Part shown: one piece after another, positions 8,230 through 14,887 of the stretch
Layout of the letters: each line of letters starts with the position of its first letter
How positions within the stretch are numbered: the first letter of the stretch is position 1
Program-made: the position numbers and the translations under genes
Notes under the pieces: generated by a model
What the model saw: only the letters and a program-made list of their open reading frames with translations
What the model was told of the DNA's origin: nothing
Database searches by the model: none
NCBI GenBank assembly: GCA_035528475.1
Contig: DATKYO010000120.1
Span: 1 to 39,172 of the forward strand
Direction: 5' to 3'
Length of the DNA: 39,172 nt
Source: SD8 sp035528475
Lineage (GTDB): Archaea > Halobacteriota > Methanomicrobia > Methanomicrobiales > Methanospirillaceae

Positions 8230-9141
8230 TTACATCCAGTGGATTAACCCCGCAGAATTTGCAATATAGACCAGAATTCCCAATCCGATAAACTGTCCGT
8301 CAGCAACGAGATCACAGAGGATATGCCCGAGATCCATCACCTTGTAAGAGAAAATATAGATCTGCGCATACAGGATACCGACAATAAGGATCGCTATTGC
8401 TGCAACGGGGGCGATTGACCATGCAAGAAAGAGAATCCCCAGGCCGAGGATCATATTGATCGCAGTAAGGAGTGCCCTGGTGTGTTCTATTCCAAGGATC
8501 ACCGGAATTGTACGGACACCCGACTGGCGATCCCCTTCTACGTCTCTCATGTCAAATAAAACGGTGTTGATGAATACCAACGAGAAGAAGAAGAGAATCA
8601 TAACCAGCGTTGTCTGGCAGATTGTACCTCCTCCGATAAAAACAGGAAGAAGGGACGGAGGTATAGCCCATGCACTGGCTACCAGGAGACTTTTCATCAA
8701 TGGGATTTCTTTCATCCTTCGAAATCCGGTCCTGGCCGGCAGCAGCGGGAGACTGTATGCGATGCCGCTGACAAGAGGGAAAAGAGCGGCCAGAAACGCT
8801 GCAACCCCATAATAACCCGCAAGAATCAATCCGAATACATATGCGAAGATAGCTGAATAATAGAGCCATCTTTCATATTTTTTCGTGAATCCATACCGTT
8901 CTTTGTGGTTTATCGCATCCTCCTTCTCGTCAGTCTTCCGATTCAGATTATACACCGCATAGGTGATCAGAAATCCTATCAGAAAGACTGCCGGGTTAAA
9001 TGGCACATGATGGAATACACTTGAAATAAAAGCCATTACTCCGGCAGCCAACGAGATATATACTGAACTGTATGTCAGATATTCAATGACGGCCTGAAAA
9101 CTCCAGGGAAAATACGCCTTTCCATGTTCGTAGTTAAACAT
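8230..9141 (-). CDS. UbiA-family prenyltransferase
   Basis: A 303-residue integral membrane protein with about eight or nine helices. Both aspartate-rich motifs that bind the prenyl diphosphate through magnesium are intact: NRKTDEKED at residues 67-75 (NxxxDxxxD) and DMRDVEGD at 197-204 (DxxDxxxD). The family moves a polyprenyl chain onto an acceptor in the membrane; archaeal members include digeranylgeranylglyceryl phosphate synthase and enzymes for heme or quinone-like compounds. This protein is divergent and its acceptor cannot be told. It stands alone, downstream of a FilR1-type regulator. Its promoter carries a perfect 23-nt palindrome at 9205-9227, so it is probably individually regulated. 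The ATG at 9141 has a weak GGATG upstream. Confidence 0.85.
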   Translation of the reverse strand: MFNYEHGKAYFPWSFQAVIEYLTYSSVYISLAAGVMAFISSVFHHVPFNPAVFLIGFLITYAVYNLNRKTDEKEDAINHKERYGFTKKYERWLYYSAIFAYVFGLILAGYYGVAAFLAALFPLVSGIAYSLPLLPARTGFRRMKEIPLMKSLLVASAWAIPPSLLPVFIGGGTICQTTLVMILFFFSLVFINTVLFDMRDVEGDRQSGVRTIPVILGIEHTRALLTAINMILGLGILFLAWSIAPVAAIAILIVGILYAQIYIFSYKVMDLGHILCDLVADGQFIGLGILVYIANSAGLIHWM

Positions 9142-9204
9142 GGATCAACATCCAGAGCTGAATTACACATTCATTCCGATGAAGAAAATTAATGAATCAA
9201 CTTA

Positions 9205-9227
9205 ATATTAATCTGTCAGATTAATAT
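9205..9227. promoter_or_regulatory. perfect 23-nt palindrome over the UbiA-gene promoter
   Basis: Half-site ATATTAATCTG at 9205-9215, a single central T, then its exact reverse complement at 9217-9227. On the minus strand the sequence GTTTATATT at 9223-9231 looks like a TATA box for the UbiA gene, whose ATG is at 9141, so the palindrome covers the promoter as a repressor operator would. It lies 23 nt beyond the stop of the FilR1-type regulator gene, the obvious candidate to bind it; this last link is inference. Confidence 0.65.
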
Positions 9228-9250
9228 AAACTAAGTGCCAGCCGTCGCTA

Positions 9251-10066
9251 TCAGGAAAATTTCAATTCGGTCGCTTTGGACCTGAAATACTCGAATAATC
9301 TCTCTCCCCACAGAACAGCTTTTTTATCATGACTGAAAACATCAGTGGTGGTATCATACGTTATCGCATCATTTCTATAGAGTCCCAGTGAGACGCACCC
9401 GTCAGTGACTGTAAGGCCGATTTTCAGAGGTTCATCCAAAACGAGAATCTTGCTCCCGGAATTTGCGGCAAGTTCCTGTATCATCTCAATATATGGCGAT
9501 TGAAAGAACTGTTCAGCCAATTCCTTTCCCACAATCAGTTCAACCGGAATTCCTTCACCCACCCTTCTTGCCACGGCATCGGTATGAGCCGGGCTTGAAA
9601 TGGGGGAAAGGATGCATATTTTCTGGGCTTCTTTGACTGCTTTTAAGAAATTAAAGAAGACATTGAAGATATCTATATTGGTGTCGCTTACTACCTCTGA
9701 TTCATACAACTCACCAATCTCGTAGAGAAAAGGTTCCGGGATGCCCTCGATATAATGTTCAGACCAGAATCCCTTGTGTTTATTGATAATCGCCTGGAAC
9801 ATGATGAGCTCGCTCATTTTCCCGGCCAGAATCCTCCCAATTGGTGTCAGGTAGTATTCATAATCCAAAATATCAATATAATTGTTCGATTCGAGTTTCC
9901 GGATCTTGGGTATCAGCGCCTGTGACGTGCTACCGGTAATTTCACGAAGTTGAGAGAGAGTCCGGTTTTCTTCGTACAGGGAGAGCAGGATCTGGATCTG
10001 GAGACGCGACCTGTAAAGAGACTGAATTTCTCCCATTACCTTTGAATAGGTGTCGATGAGAGTCAT
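9251..10066 (-). CDS. winged-helix regulator with FilR1 (DUF1724)-type sensor domain
   Basis: A 271-residue protein. Residues 18-90 form an ArsR/MarR-like winged helix (ILLSLYEENRTLSQLREITG, then recognition helix STSQALIPKIRKLESNNYI). Residues from about 125 match the FilR1 middle domain found in methanogen regulators, with segments such as ICILSPISSPAH and GIPVELIVGKELAEQF and the typical ending DAITYDTTTDVFSHDKKAVLWGE cut into its recognisable parts. FilR1 in Methanothrix (Methanosaeta) controls methanogenesis-linked genes with a signal from the FilI kinase; no kinase is encoded here. GGTGG precedes the ATG at 10066. It lies directly upstream of the UbiA-type gene and may control it through the 9205-9227 palindrome. 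The inducing signal is unknown. Confidence 0.85.
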   Translation of the reverse strand: MTLIDTYSKVMGEIQSLYRSRLQIQILLSLYEENRTLSQLREITGSTSQALIPKIRKLESNNYIDILDYEYYLTPIGRILAGKMSELIMFQAIINKHKGFWSEHYIEGIPEPFLYEIGELYESEVVSDTNIDIFNVFFNFLKAVKEAQKICILSPISSPAHTDAVARRVGEGIPVELIVGKELAEQFFQSPYIEMIQELAANSGSKILVLDEPLKIGLTVTDGCVSLGLYRNDAITYDTTTDVFSHDKKAVLWGERLFEYFRSKATELKFS

Positions 10067-10135
10067 AAACCACCAGAGTATATTATCTAAGACTTATTGC
10101 CTGACTATGGATAAGATTAGCTATTCTGTTATCTC

Positions 10136-10214
10136 TCCCGATACCGGTTCCAGTAGGTCCGGGTGCTATTATAATCTACATGTAACACTCACTCGGATCC
10201 GGTGACTATCGGGA
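10136..10214. other. 79-nt inverted-repeat element, possible structured RNA or operator
   Basis: TCCCGATA at 10136-10143 pairs with TATCGGGA at 10207-10214, and the adjoining CCGG (10144-10147) pairs with CCGG (10199-10202) after a 4-nt bulge; TCC/GGA extends the stem. The loop holds GTG/CAC pairs and the palindrome TACATGTA. It lies between the divergent starts of the FilR1-type regulator and the small zinc protein. Function is unknown. Confidence 0.35.
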
Positions 10215-10264
10215 ACGAGGGTTACCCGAAACTATTTTTGCTGATCTTATAGAAAACGGAAGAT

Positions 10265-10414
10265 ATGCTCAGGCATAACTGCGGAAAAGAAATGGAACTC
10301 TATTGCAAGCGATGCCACACTCCCCTTCAATATACGAATCGCCTGGGACTCCACTGCCCATCCTGCGGCAGGGAAGTGACTTTGCTATGCAACAAATGTG
10401 GAAAAAAATGGTAA
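10265..10414 (+). CDS. 49-residue zinc-finger-like protein
   Basis: The ATG at 10265 opens a 50-codon frame ending with TAA at 10412-10414. The product has Cys6 plus three CxxC pairs, CKRC, CPSC and CNKC, spaced at about 15-residue intervals, which is the pattern of a double zinc ribbon. Its last part, CNKCGKKW, ends exactly at the stop, which lies one base from the stop of the converging gene. GGAAG occurs just upstream of the start; a second in-frame ATG at 10292 is also possible. Regular cysteine spacing makes chance unlikely in so short a frame. Small proteins of this type in archaea bind nucleic acid or proteins; the role is unknown. Confidence 0.62.
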   Translation: MLRHNCGKEMELYCKRCHTPLQYTNRLGLHCPSCGREVTLLCNKCGKKW

Positions 10415-10415
10415 A

Positions 10416-10682
10416 TTACACTCTTTTACGTACCCATTCCGCATACTTTTCACGAAGAACTGCAATCTCTGCCGGGGAGAGATCGTGCTGGCGGGTGTTG
10501 TGGAGGTACTCTTCCAGCTGATTGGCGATATGTTCCGCTGTGTGATAGTCATCCACTTCAACATATACAGGTGCCTGCCTGACGTTTATTGCTTCGCCGC
10601 AGAAAGCGCATAGCTTCCACTGCTGGAACCTGTCAACATAGGTAAAAGTCCTGCAGCCCGGGCAACGGATGACCAGGAACAT
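10416..10682 (-). CDS. 88-residue zinc-ribbon protein, DUF1922-like
   Basis: A small protein starting MFLVIRCPGC, with CPGC and CAFC pairs about 18 residues apart, followed by a helical region ending in LREKYAEWVRKRV. The ribbon and the following V-V-x-V-D-D segment resemble the archaeal DUF1922 family (Methanothermobacter MTH1184), whose function is unknown. I prefer the ATG at 10682: it gives the family-like N-terminus and lies about 29 nt from a strong TATA box (10711-10720), which fits a leaderless mRNA. An upstream in-frame ATG at 10730 lies before that TATA box and would not be on the transcript. Confidence 0.75.
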   Translation of the reverse strand: MFLVIRCPGCRTFTYVDRFQQWKLCAFCGEAINVRQAPVYVEVDDYHTAEHIANQLEEYLHNTRQHDLSPAEIAVLREKYAEWVRKRV

Positions 10683-10710
10683 CGATAATTGGTCTTTGTG
10701 ACCTCCAAGG

Positions 10711-10720
10711 GTATATATAT
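10711..10720 (-). promoter_or_regulatory. TATA box for the DUF1922-like gene
   Basis: An alternating run GTATATATAT (plus strand) reads ATATATATAC on the minus strand. Its distance of about 29 nt to the ATG at 10682 places the predicted transcription start within a few bases of the start codon, and no ribosome-binding site is present, which supports leaderless translation. Confidence 0.6.
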
Positions 10721-10826
10721 TACGCCGCATGTTTCATCCTGGCGCGGTCGCTGTTCCCCGCAGCATGTGCAACGAACGGGATGAGAGTATTTTTCTTATC
10801 CACCTTCCTTTATTCATGGAAGAATT

Positions 10827-11573
10827 ATGAAAGAGGAGCCCATCGAGGTAATTGGCGTCACCGGACTTCCCCTCATCCACGAGGGGGACGACCTCCCCGC
10901 ACTGATATGTAAGAATGTTTCCCTAAATGAAGGAGATATTGTCTGTGTCGCATCATCAGTATATTCAAAAGCCCGCGGATATACACGAAGGCTGGACGAG
11001 ATCACCCCCGGAAAACAGGCCGAGAAGATTGCCTCAGGGACCGGTGAAGATGCACGGTTTATCCAGGCAGTTCTGGATGCATCAAGCGAAGTCCTCCTGG
11101 AACACCCCTTTGTCCTGTCAGAAGTACCCTGTGGTCATATAGGAGTGCGGGCAGGTGTTGATCAAAGTAATATCGAGAACGAGATGATCATCCTCCTGCC
11201 TCCGGAACCTAATAAGGCAGCACAGGACATACGGGAGGGTATTGCTTCCATTTCCGGGAAAGATGTTGCGGTAATCCTCACAGATACCTGTGGGAGGTCA
11301 TTTCGAAGAGGACAGACAGGTCATGCAATTGGATGGAGCGGTATTCCGGCGATACAGGATTTTCGCGGCGAGAAAGACCTTTTCGGACACGTATTGCTAA
11401 TCACTGAAGAGGCAGTAGTAGACGAGATAGCCGGGTTTGCCAACTTCGTCATGGGAGAAAGCAACAAGGGTGTCCCCGTAGTAGTCTTCCGCAACTGCCC
11501 GGGCTGGAAAGGGCATGATAACCTGTATTTCTCCAGAGAAGAGGATATCTTCAGGAAGAAACTGAAAAATTGA
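10827..11573 (+). CDS. cofE: coenzyme F420-0:L-glutamate ligase
   Basis: A 248-residue protein of normal CofE length. It has the characteristic VASSVYSKARG (near residue 45), ILTDTCGRSFRRGQTGHAIGWSG (near residue 150, given in part as its key residues Asp-Thr-x-Gly-Arg) and GESNKGVPVVVFR. CofE adds glutamates to F420-0 with GTP and divalent metal to make the gamma-linked tail of F420, the hydride carrier of methanogenesis. Its presence supports a methanogen host. GGAAG precedes the ATG at 10827. No other cof gene is nearby. The stop at 11571 is one base from the stop of the converging Sec61-beta gene. Confidence 0.95.
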   Translation: MKEEPIEVIGVTGLPLIHEGDDLPALICKNVSLNEGDIVCVASSVYSKARGYTRRLDEITPGKQAEKIASGTGEDARFIQAVLDASSEVLLEHPFVLSEVPCGHIGVRAGVDQSNIENEMIILLPPEPNKAAQDIREGIASISGKDVAVILTDTCGRSFRRGQTGHAIGWSGIPAIQDFRGEKDLFGHVLLITEEAVVDEIAGFANFVMGESNKGVPVVVFRNCPGWKGHDNLYFSREEDIFRKKLKN

Positions 11574-11574
11574 T

Positions 11575-11733
11575 TTAATAGATATAATTCATTACCAGAA
11601 TAAAGACCCCGATAGCGGCCGAAACTACGACCACCGAGACGGGATTGATATGGATTGACCGCTTATCCTCGCTCTCATAATAATTCACGAGCCCGGCGGA
11701 GGATATGAGTCTTCCACCCTTCTTCTTTGCCAT
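11575..11733 (-). CDS. preprotein translocase subunit Sec61-beta (SecG)
   Basis: A 52-residue protein read from ATG at 11733 to TAA at 11577-11575. It begins MAKKKGGRLISSAGLVNYYE, then INP, then one membrane helix VSVVVVSAAIGVFILVM. This is the standard archaeal Sec61-beta layout: a basic N-terminus, the SSAGL motif, an acidic stretch, and a single C-terminal helix after an INP/IDP motif. It is the small tail-anchored subunit of the SecYEbeta channel. It is short enough to be missed by length-filtered gene callers. A TATA-like element at 11756-11764 lies about 25 nt from the ATG, so the message may be leaderless. It converges with cofE and diverges from the amidohydrolase gene. Confidence 0.93.
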   Translation of the reverse strand: MAKKKGGRLISSAGLVNYYESEDKRSIHINPVSVVVVSAAIGVFILVMNYIY

Positions 11734-11753
11734 ACAAAATTATTTCTTTCTCT

Positions 11754-11766
11754 CCATATATAAAAC
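11754..11766 (-). promoter_or_regulatory. TATA box in the Sec61-beta/amidohydrolase divergent region
   Basis: CATATATAAAAC lies in the 47-nt gap between the divergent starts. Read on the minus strand (GTTTTATATATG) it lies about 25 nt from the Sec61-beta ATG at 11733, a good distance for a leaderless transcript. On the plus strand it is only about 17 nt from the amidohydrolase ATG, too close to be its main promoter. Confidence 0.5.
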
Positions 11767-11780
11767 GGTGTCAGGTACGC

Positions 11781-12821
11781 ATGTCTGTAGGGAACATGAT
11801 AGTTGAGGGACGGGCCCTTGTAGGGACAGAACTTGAGCCACGAGACGTTCTTATCGAAGTCCGTGAAGGAAAAATCAGGCGCATTGAAGATAGCCGTGCG
11901 GAGGAAGGCATCTGGATATGCCCGGCATTCTTCAATGCCCATACACATCTTGCCGATGCCATTGCCATGGATATTCCGAAAATGGGCGGTCTTGAAGACC
12001 TCGTTTCGCCTCCAAGCGGGATGAAACACCGTATCCTTGCCGCCACCCCGAAAGAGCGCCTGGTGAAGGCCATGCGCGCAACAATCTCAACCATGATCGG
12101 GTCAGGTCAGCAGGGATTTGCTGATTTTCGCGAAGGGGGAGTGGAAGGAGTGGAGGCCCTCCGCCAGGCAGCCCTCGGAATTCCCTGCCTTCCGGTGATC
12201 TTTGGAAGGGAGGGAGGTGAATCTATTGCTGATGGTATCGGGATAAGCAGCGTGCGGGACGTCAGTAATATCGACTCCCTTATCAGACCTGTCAGAGAAA
12301 GGGGCGGCATGGTGGCGTTTCATGCAGGAGAAAGGGATTCGATGGATATTGATGAAGCAATCGAATATCAGCCCGATCTTCTTATCCATTGTACACATGC
12401 AACACCTGCACAGATTTCCCGAATCGCAGACCTGGAAATCCCTGTTGCGGTCTGTGCCAGATCCAACTGGATGCTCGGCACTGCTTCTTCCTCCGGCCAC
12501 CCGCCGATTAAGGAGATGCAAAAAAAGGGATGCAGGATAGTCCTGGGGACGGATAATGTCATGTTTGTCCAGCCGGACATGTGGAGGGAAATGTCATTTC
12601 TCTCCGCAATATACAGGATAGAGGCCGGTGACCTGCTGCAGTCTGCCATCGCGGGTGCGGATATTTCAAATGGATCGTTTTTTCTTCAGGAAGGAAATTC
12701 TGCCAACTTCCTGATTCTTGATACAAGGGGATCAAATTTATATCTCTCCCGCGATATCCATTCCACACTTGTAAATAGGGCAGGAGAAGTGAATATTGTG
12801 AATAAGGTTTTTAATTCATAA
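11781..12821 (+). CDS. amidohydrolase-superfamily protein, cytosine-deaminase-like
   Basis: A 346-residue protein with the metal-binding set of the amidohydrolase superfamily: NAHTHLAD (HxH, near residue 59), FHAGERD (near 190), HCTHAT (near 214) and LGTDN (near 267), following a short beta domain. The order HxH, H, H, D and the E of HAGE match the single-metal deaminase/chlorohydrolase branch, so deamination of a purine, pyrimidine or related ring is possible; the substrate cannot be assigned. It differs from the DadD enzyme at 33388 and is shorter. The ATG at 11781 has AGGT upstream and gives a sensible N-terminus; an in-frame ATG at 11727 would overlap the Sec61-beta start region. Confidence 0.82.
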   Translation: MSVGNMIVEGRALVGTELEPRDVLIEVREGKIRRIEDSRAEEGIWICPAFFNAHTHLADAIAMDIPKMGGLEDLVSPPSGMKHRILAATPKERLVKAMRATISTMIGSGQQGFADFREGGVEGVEALRQAALGIPCLPVIFGREGGESIADGIGISSVRDVSNIDSLIRPVRERGGMVAFHAGERDSMDIDEAIEYQPDLLIHCTHATPAQISRIADLEIPVAVCARSNWMLGTASSSGHPPIKEMQKKGCRIVLGTDNVMFVQPDMWREMSFLSAIYRIEAGDLLQSAIAGADISNGSFFLQEGNSANFLILDTRGSNLYLSRDIHSTLVNRAGEVNIVNKVFNS

Positions 12822-12858
12822 TATAACATAATTAAGGAGGCTGTTTTGGAAGGTGCAT

Positions 12859-13287
12859 ATGTTTAATCAAATACTCGTTGCAATAGACGGATCCAAGATT
12901 AGTGAAAAGGCGCTTCATATCGCCCTTGAAGAGGCCCGCGTGTGGAAGGCGAAGGTCCATGTATTGTACGTGGTGGAAACCGGACTCTTTTCATCACTCC
13001 CAGTGGACAATACCTGGGAGATAATGTATAGTATGCTTGAAAAAGAGGGGCAGGAAGCACTTGATCTGGCCAGACATGAGGCTGAAGATAAGGCAGTCTC
13101 CATCGAAACCCATATTGGATCAGGGCATGCAGGAAATGAGATACTGAAGTTATCTCAGGACCTGGGCGTTGATCTGGTAGTGGTTGGGTCTCACGGACGA
13201 AGCGAAGTCGATCGGCTTTTACTCGGAAGTGTAAGTTCGTTTGTGGTAACAAACAGTAAAATGACAGTCATGGTGGTGAGACCATAG
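12859..13287 (+). CDS. universal stress protein UspA family, ATP-binding type
   Basis: A 142-residue single UspA domain starting MFNQILVAIDGS. The ATP-binding signature is intact near the C-terminus: VVGSHGRSEVDRLLLGS, that is G-x2-G-x9-G-S, followed by VTVMVVRP-like final strand residues MTVMVVRP. Such proteins bind ATP or AMP and act in stress adaptation, often next to transporters or CBS proteins. The ATG at 12859 gives the family start and has AGGTG upstream; an in-frame GTG at 12853 is possible. The CBS gene starts at its last base (TAGTG overlap), so the two are co-translated and may form an adenine-nucleotide-sensing pair. Confidence 0.92.
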   Translation: MFNQILVAIDGSKISEKALHIALEEARVWKAKVHVLYVVETGLFSSLPVDNTWEIMYSMLEKEGQEALDLARHEAEDKAVSIETHIGSGHAGNEILKLSQDLGVDLVVVGSHGRSEVDRLLLGSVSSFVVTNSKMTVMVVRP

Positions 13288-14138
13288 TGGGAATGAAAGT
13301 CGCAGATTATATGACCACTGATGTAGTCAGTGTAGAAATCCCAGGAAATAGGGACGATGTCCTTAAAATCCTGAAAAGGACTGGCATCAGCGGCGTTCCC
13401 GTGCTTAAGGATAAAAAACTGGTTGGCATAATCACAAGAAAGGACATGCTGCGGAAATCAGAGGAGACCCAGCTTGGACTCCTTATGGCCATCGAACCGA
13501 AAACGATCAGTCCCGATTCCACTTTGGTAGACGCTGCATTTCTCATGATAAAAAATAATATCCGAAGGCTGCCGGTGGTAGAAGGGGAAACTCTCATCGG
13601 ATTGTTGAGTGTCGCGGACCTGGTTCATGCGATTGCTCAGATGAAAATTTCAGAAGAGATAAAGGAACATTTCACAAGCCAGACGTTTGCCATATGGGAA
13701 GAAACCCCCTTGCCATTGGTGGGCCGCATTATGGAAATATCAGGATTCGAAGCCATACCAATACTTGATTCAGAAAGCCGGCTTCAGGGCATCATATCGG
13801 AGAGAGACCTTATCAGGAATTCTTCGATTGAGGATATGGTGGAGGTCAGTGACTTTTCCAACGGAACGGATGATGATGAATGGACCTGGGAAAGCATCAG
13901 GGACATGCATACGATAAGCTATGGAATCTCAAAGATAAAGTTGCCAAACCGGCCGGTGAAGACGGCCATGGTGAAAAATGTAATATCAGTTCCTCAGAAT
14001 GCCGAAGTGAGCGAATGCGCCCTGAAGATGAAGAGAGGCCGGGTCGATCAGCTGCCTGTGGTCAATGGCGATAAGAGGCTTATAGCGATGCTTTTTGACC
14101 GAGATCTTATCAAAGTGCTCTGCAGTGATGCAATATAA
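13287..14138 (+). CDS. four-CBS-domain protein
   Basis: A 283-residue protein made almost wholly of four CBS motifs. They lie at about residues 6-60 (VADYMTTDVVSVE...GIITRKDML), 70-125 (IRRLPVVEGE...SVADLV), 130-185 (IPILDSESRLQGIISERDLI) and 225-283 (VISVPQNAEV...LFDRDLIKVL). Paired CBS motifs form Bateman modules that bind adenosyl ligands such as AMP, ATP, S-adenosylmethionine or methylthioadenosine. There is no effector domain, so it probably regulates another protein by contact. The start is GTG at 13287, overlapping the uspA stop by one base with GGTGAG upstream; ATG at 13293 is an alternative. Confidence 0.9.
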   Translation: MGMKVADYMTTDVVSVEIPGNRDDVLKILKRTGISGVPVLKDKKLVGIITRKDMLRKSEETQLGLLMAIEPKTISPDSTLVDAAFLMIKNNIRRLPVVEGETLIGLLSVADLVHAIAQMKISEEIKEHFTSQTFAIWEETPLPLVGRIMEISGFEAIPILDSESRLQGIISERDLIRNSSIEDMVEVSDFSNGTDDDEWTWESIRDMHTISYGISKIKLPNRPVKTAMVKNVISVPQNAEVSECALKMKRGRVDQLPVVNGDKRLIAMLFDRDLIKVLCSDAI

Positions 14139-14145
14139 CAAAAAC

Positions 14146-14222
14146 CTTTTAATTTATTAATGACATTGTATAGTTGAAGCGCTTTTGAGAGTTTTACTGG
14201 CGTTTTTAGATATTTTGGGGTG
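14146..14222 (+). promoter_or_regulatory. promoter and ribosome-binding site of the proteasome-aCPSF1 genes
   Basis: CTTTTAATTTATTA at about 14146-14159 is a TATA-like element in an A/T-rich gap after the CBS gene, and GGGGTG at 14217-14222 lies 5 nt before the proteasome ATG at 14228. The distance leaves an untranslated leader of roughly 45 nt. This probably begins the psmB-aCPSF1-MFS transcript. Confidence 0.45.
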
Positions 14223-14227
14223 TTTGA

Positions 14228-14866
14228 ATGAATTCACAGTACCAGGAACCCCTAAAGGGAACTACAACCGTAGGCCTGATATTTGATGGCGGCGTTGTCC
14301 TGGCCACGGAAAAACGTGCAACCATGGGATATATGATTGCCAGCAAGAAGGCGAAAAAAGTCTATCAGATAGCCGATAGAATTGGTATGACCATCGCAGG
14401 CGGTGTGGGGGATGCCCAGCAAATCGCAAGGATCATGACTGTAGAATGCAGTCTCTACCAGATCAGGCGGGGAAGACAGATTGCAGTGAGCGCATCTTCC
14501 ACGTTGCTGTCCAATATCCTCAATAACAACAGGTATTTTCCCTACTATGTCCAGCTCCTCGTGGGTGGCATAGACGAGCACGGGCCCAACGTGTATTCAG
14601 TGGATGCGATGGGTGGTGCAACAAAAGAGGAGGAGATTGTAGCGACGGGGTCCGGCTCACCGATGGCATATGGTGTCCTGGAAGACAGGTATCATAAGGG
14701 AATGAAAAAGGATGAGGCGATATCTCTTGCAATCCGGGCTATACGCTCAGCCATAAAGCGTGATGCCGGATCCGGGGAGGGAGTACATGTGGTGGTGATC
14801 ACCAGTGACGAATATAGAGAGATTCCCGAGGAAGAACTACAGGAAAAATACTCCATCCCCGCATAA
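14228..14866 (+). CDS. psmB: proteasome subunit beta
   Basis: A 212-residue precursor. A short propeptide (residues 1-11, ending Lys-Gly) precedes TTTVG, so the mature catalytic threonine is Thr12. The other active-site residues of the 20S beta subunit are present: Glu17 in LATEKR (as in Thermoplasma) and Lys33 in KKAKKV, mature numbering, plus GSGSPMAYGVLED and GVHVVVIT near the C-terminus. It forms the inner rings of the archaeal 20S proteasome. No alpha subunit or PAN gene is in the window. It is followed 21 nt later by aCPSF1, linking protein turnover and RNA termination genes in one transcription unit. Confidence 0.96.
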   Translation: MNSQYQEPLKGTTTVGLIFDGGVVLATEKRATMGYMIASKKAKKVYQIADRIGMTIAGGVGDAQQIARIMTVECSLYQIRRGRQIAVSASSTLLSNILNNNRYFPYYVQLLVGGIDEHGPNVYSVDAMGGATKEEEIVATGSGSPMAYGVLEDRYHKGMKKDEAISLAIRAIRSAIKRDAGSGEGVHVVVITSDEYREIPEEELQEKYSIPA

Positions 14867-14887
14867 AACTTTTTTAGGACGGATTTA

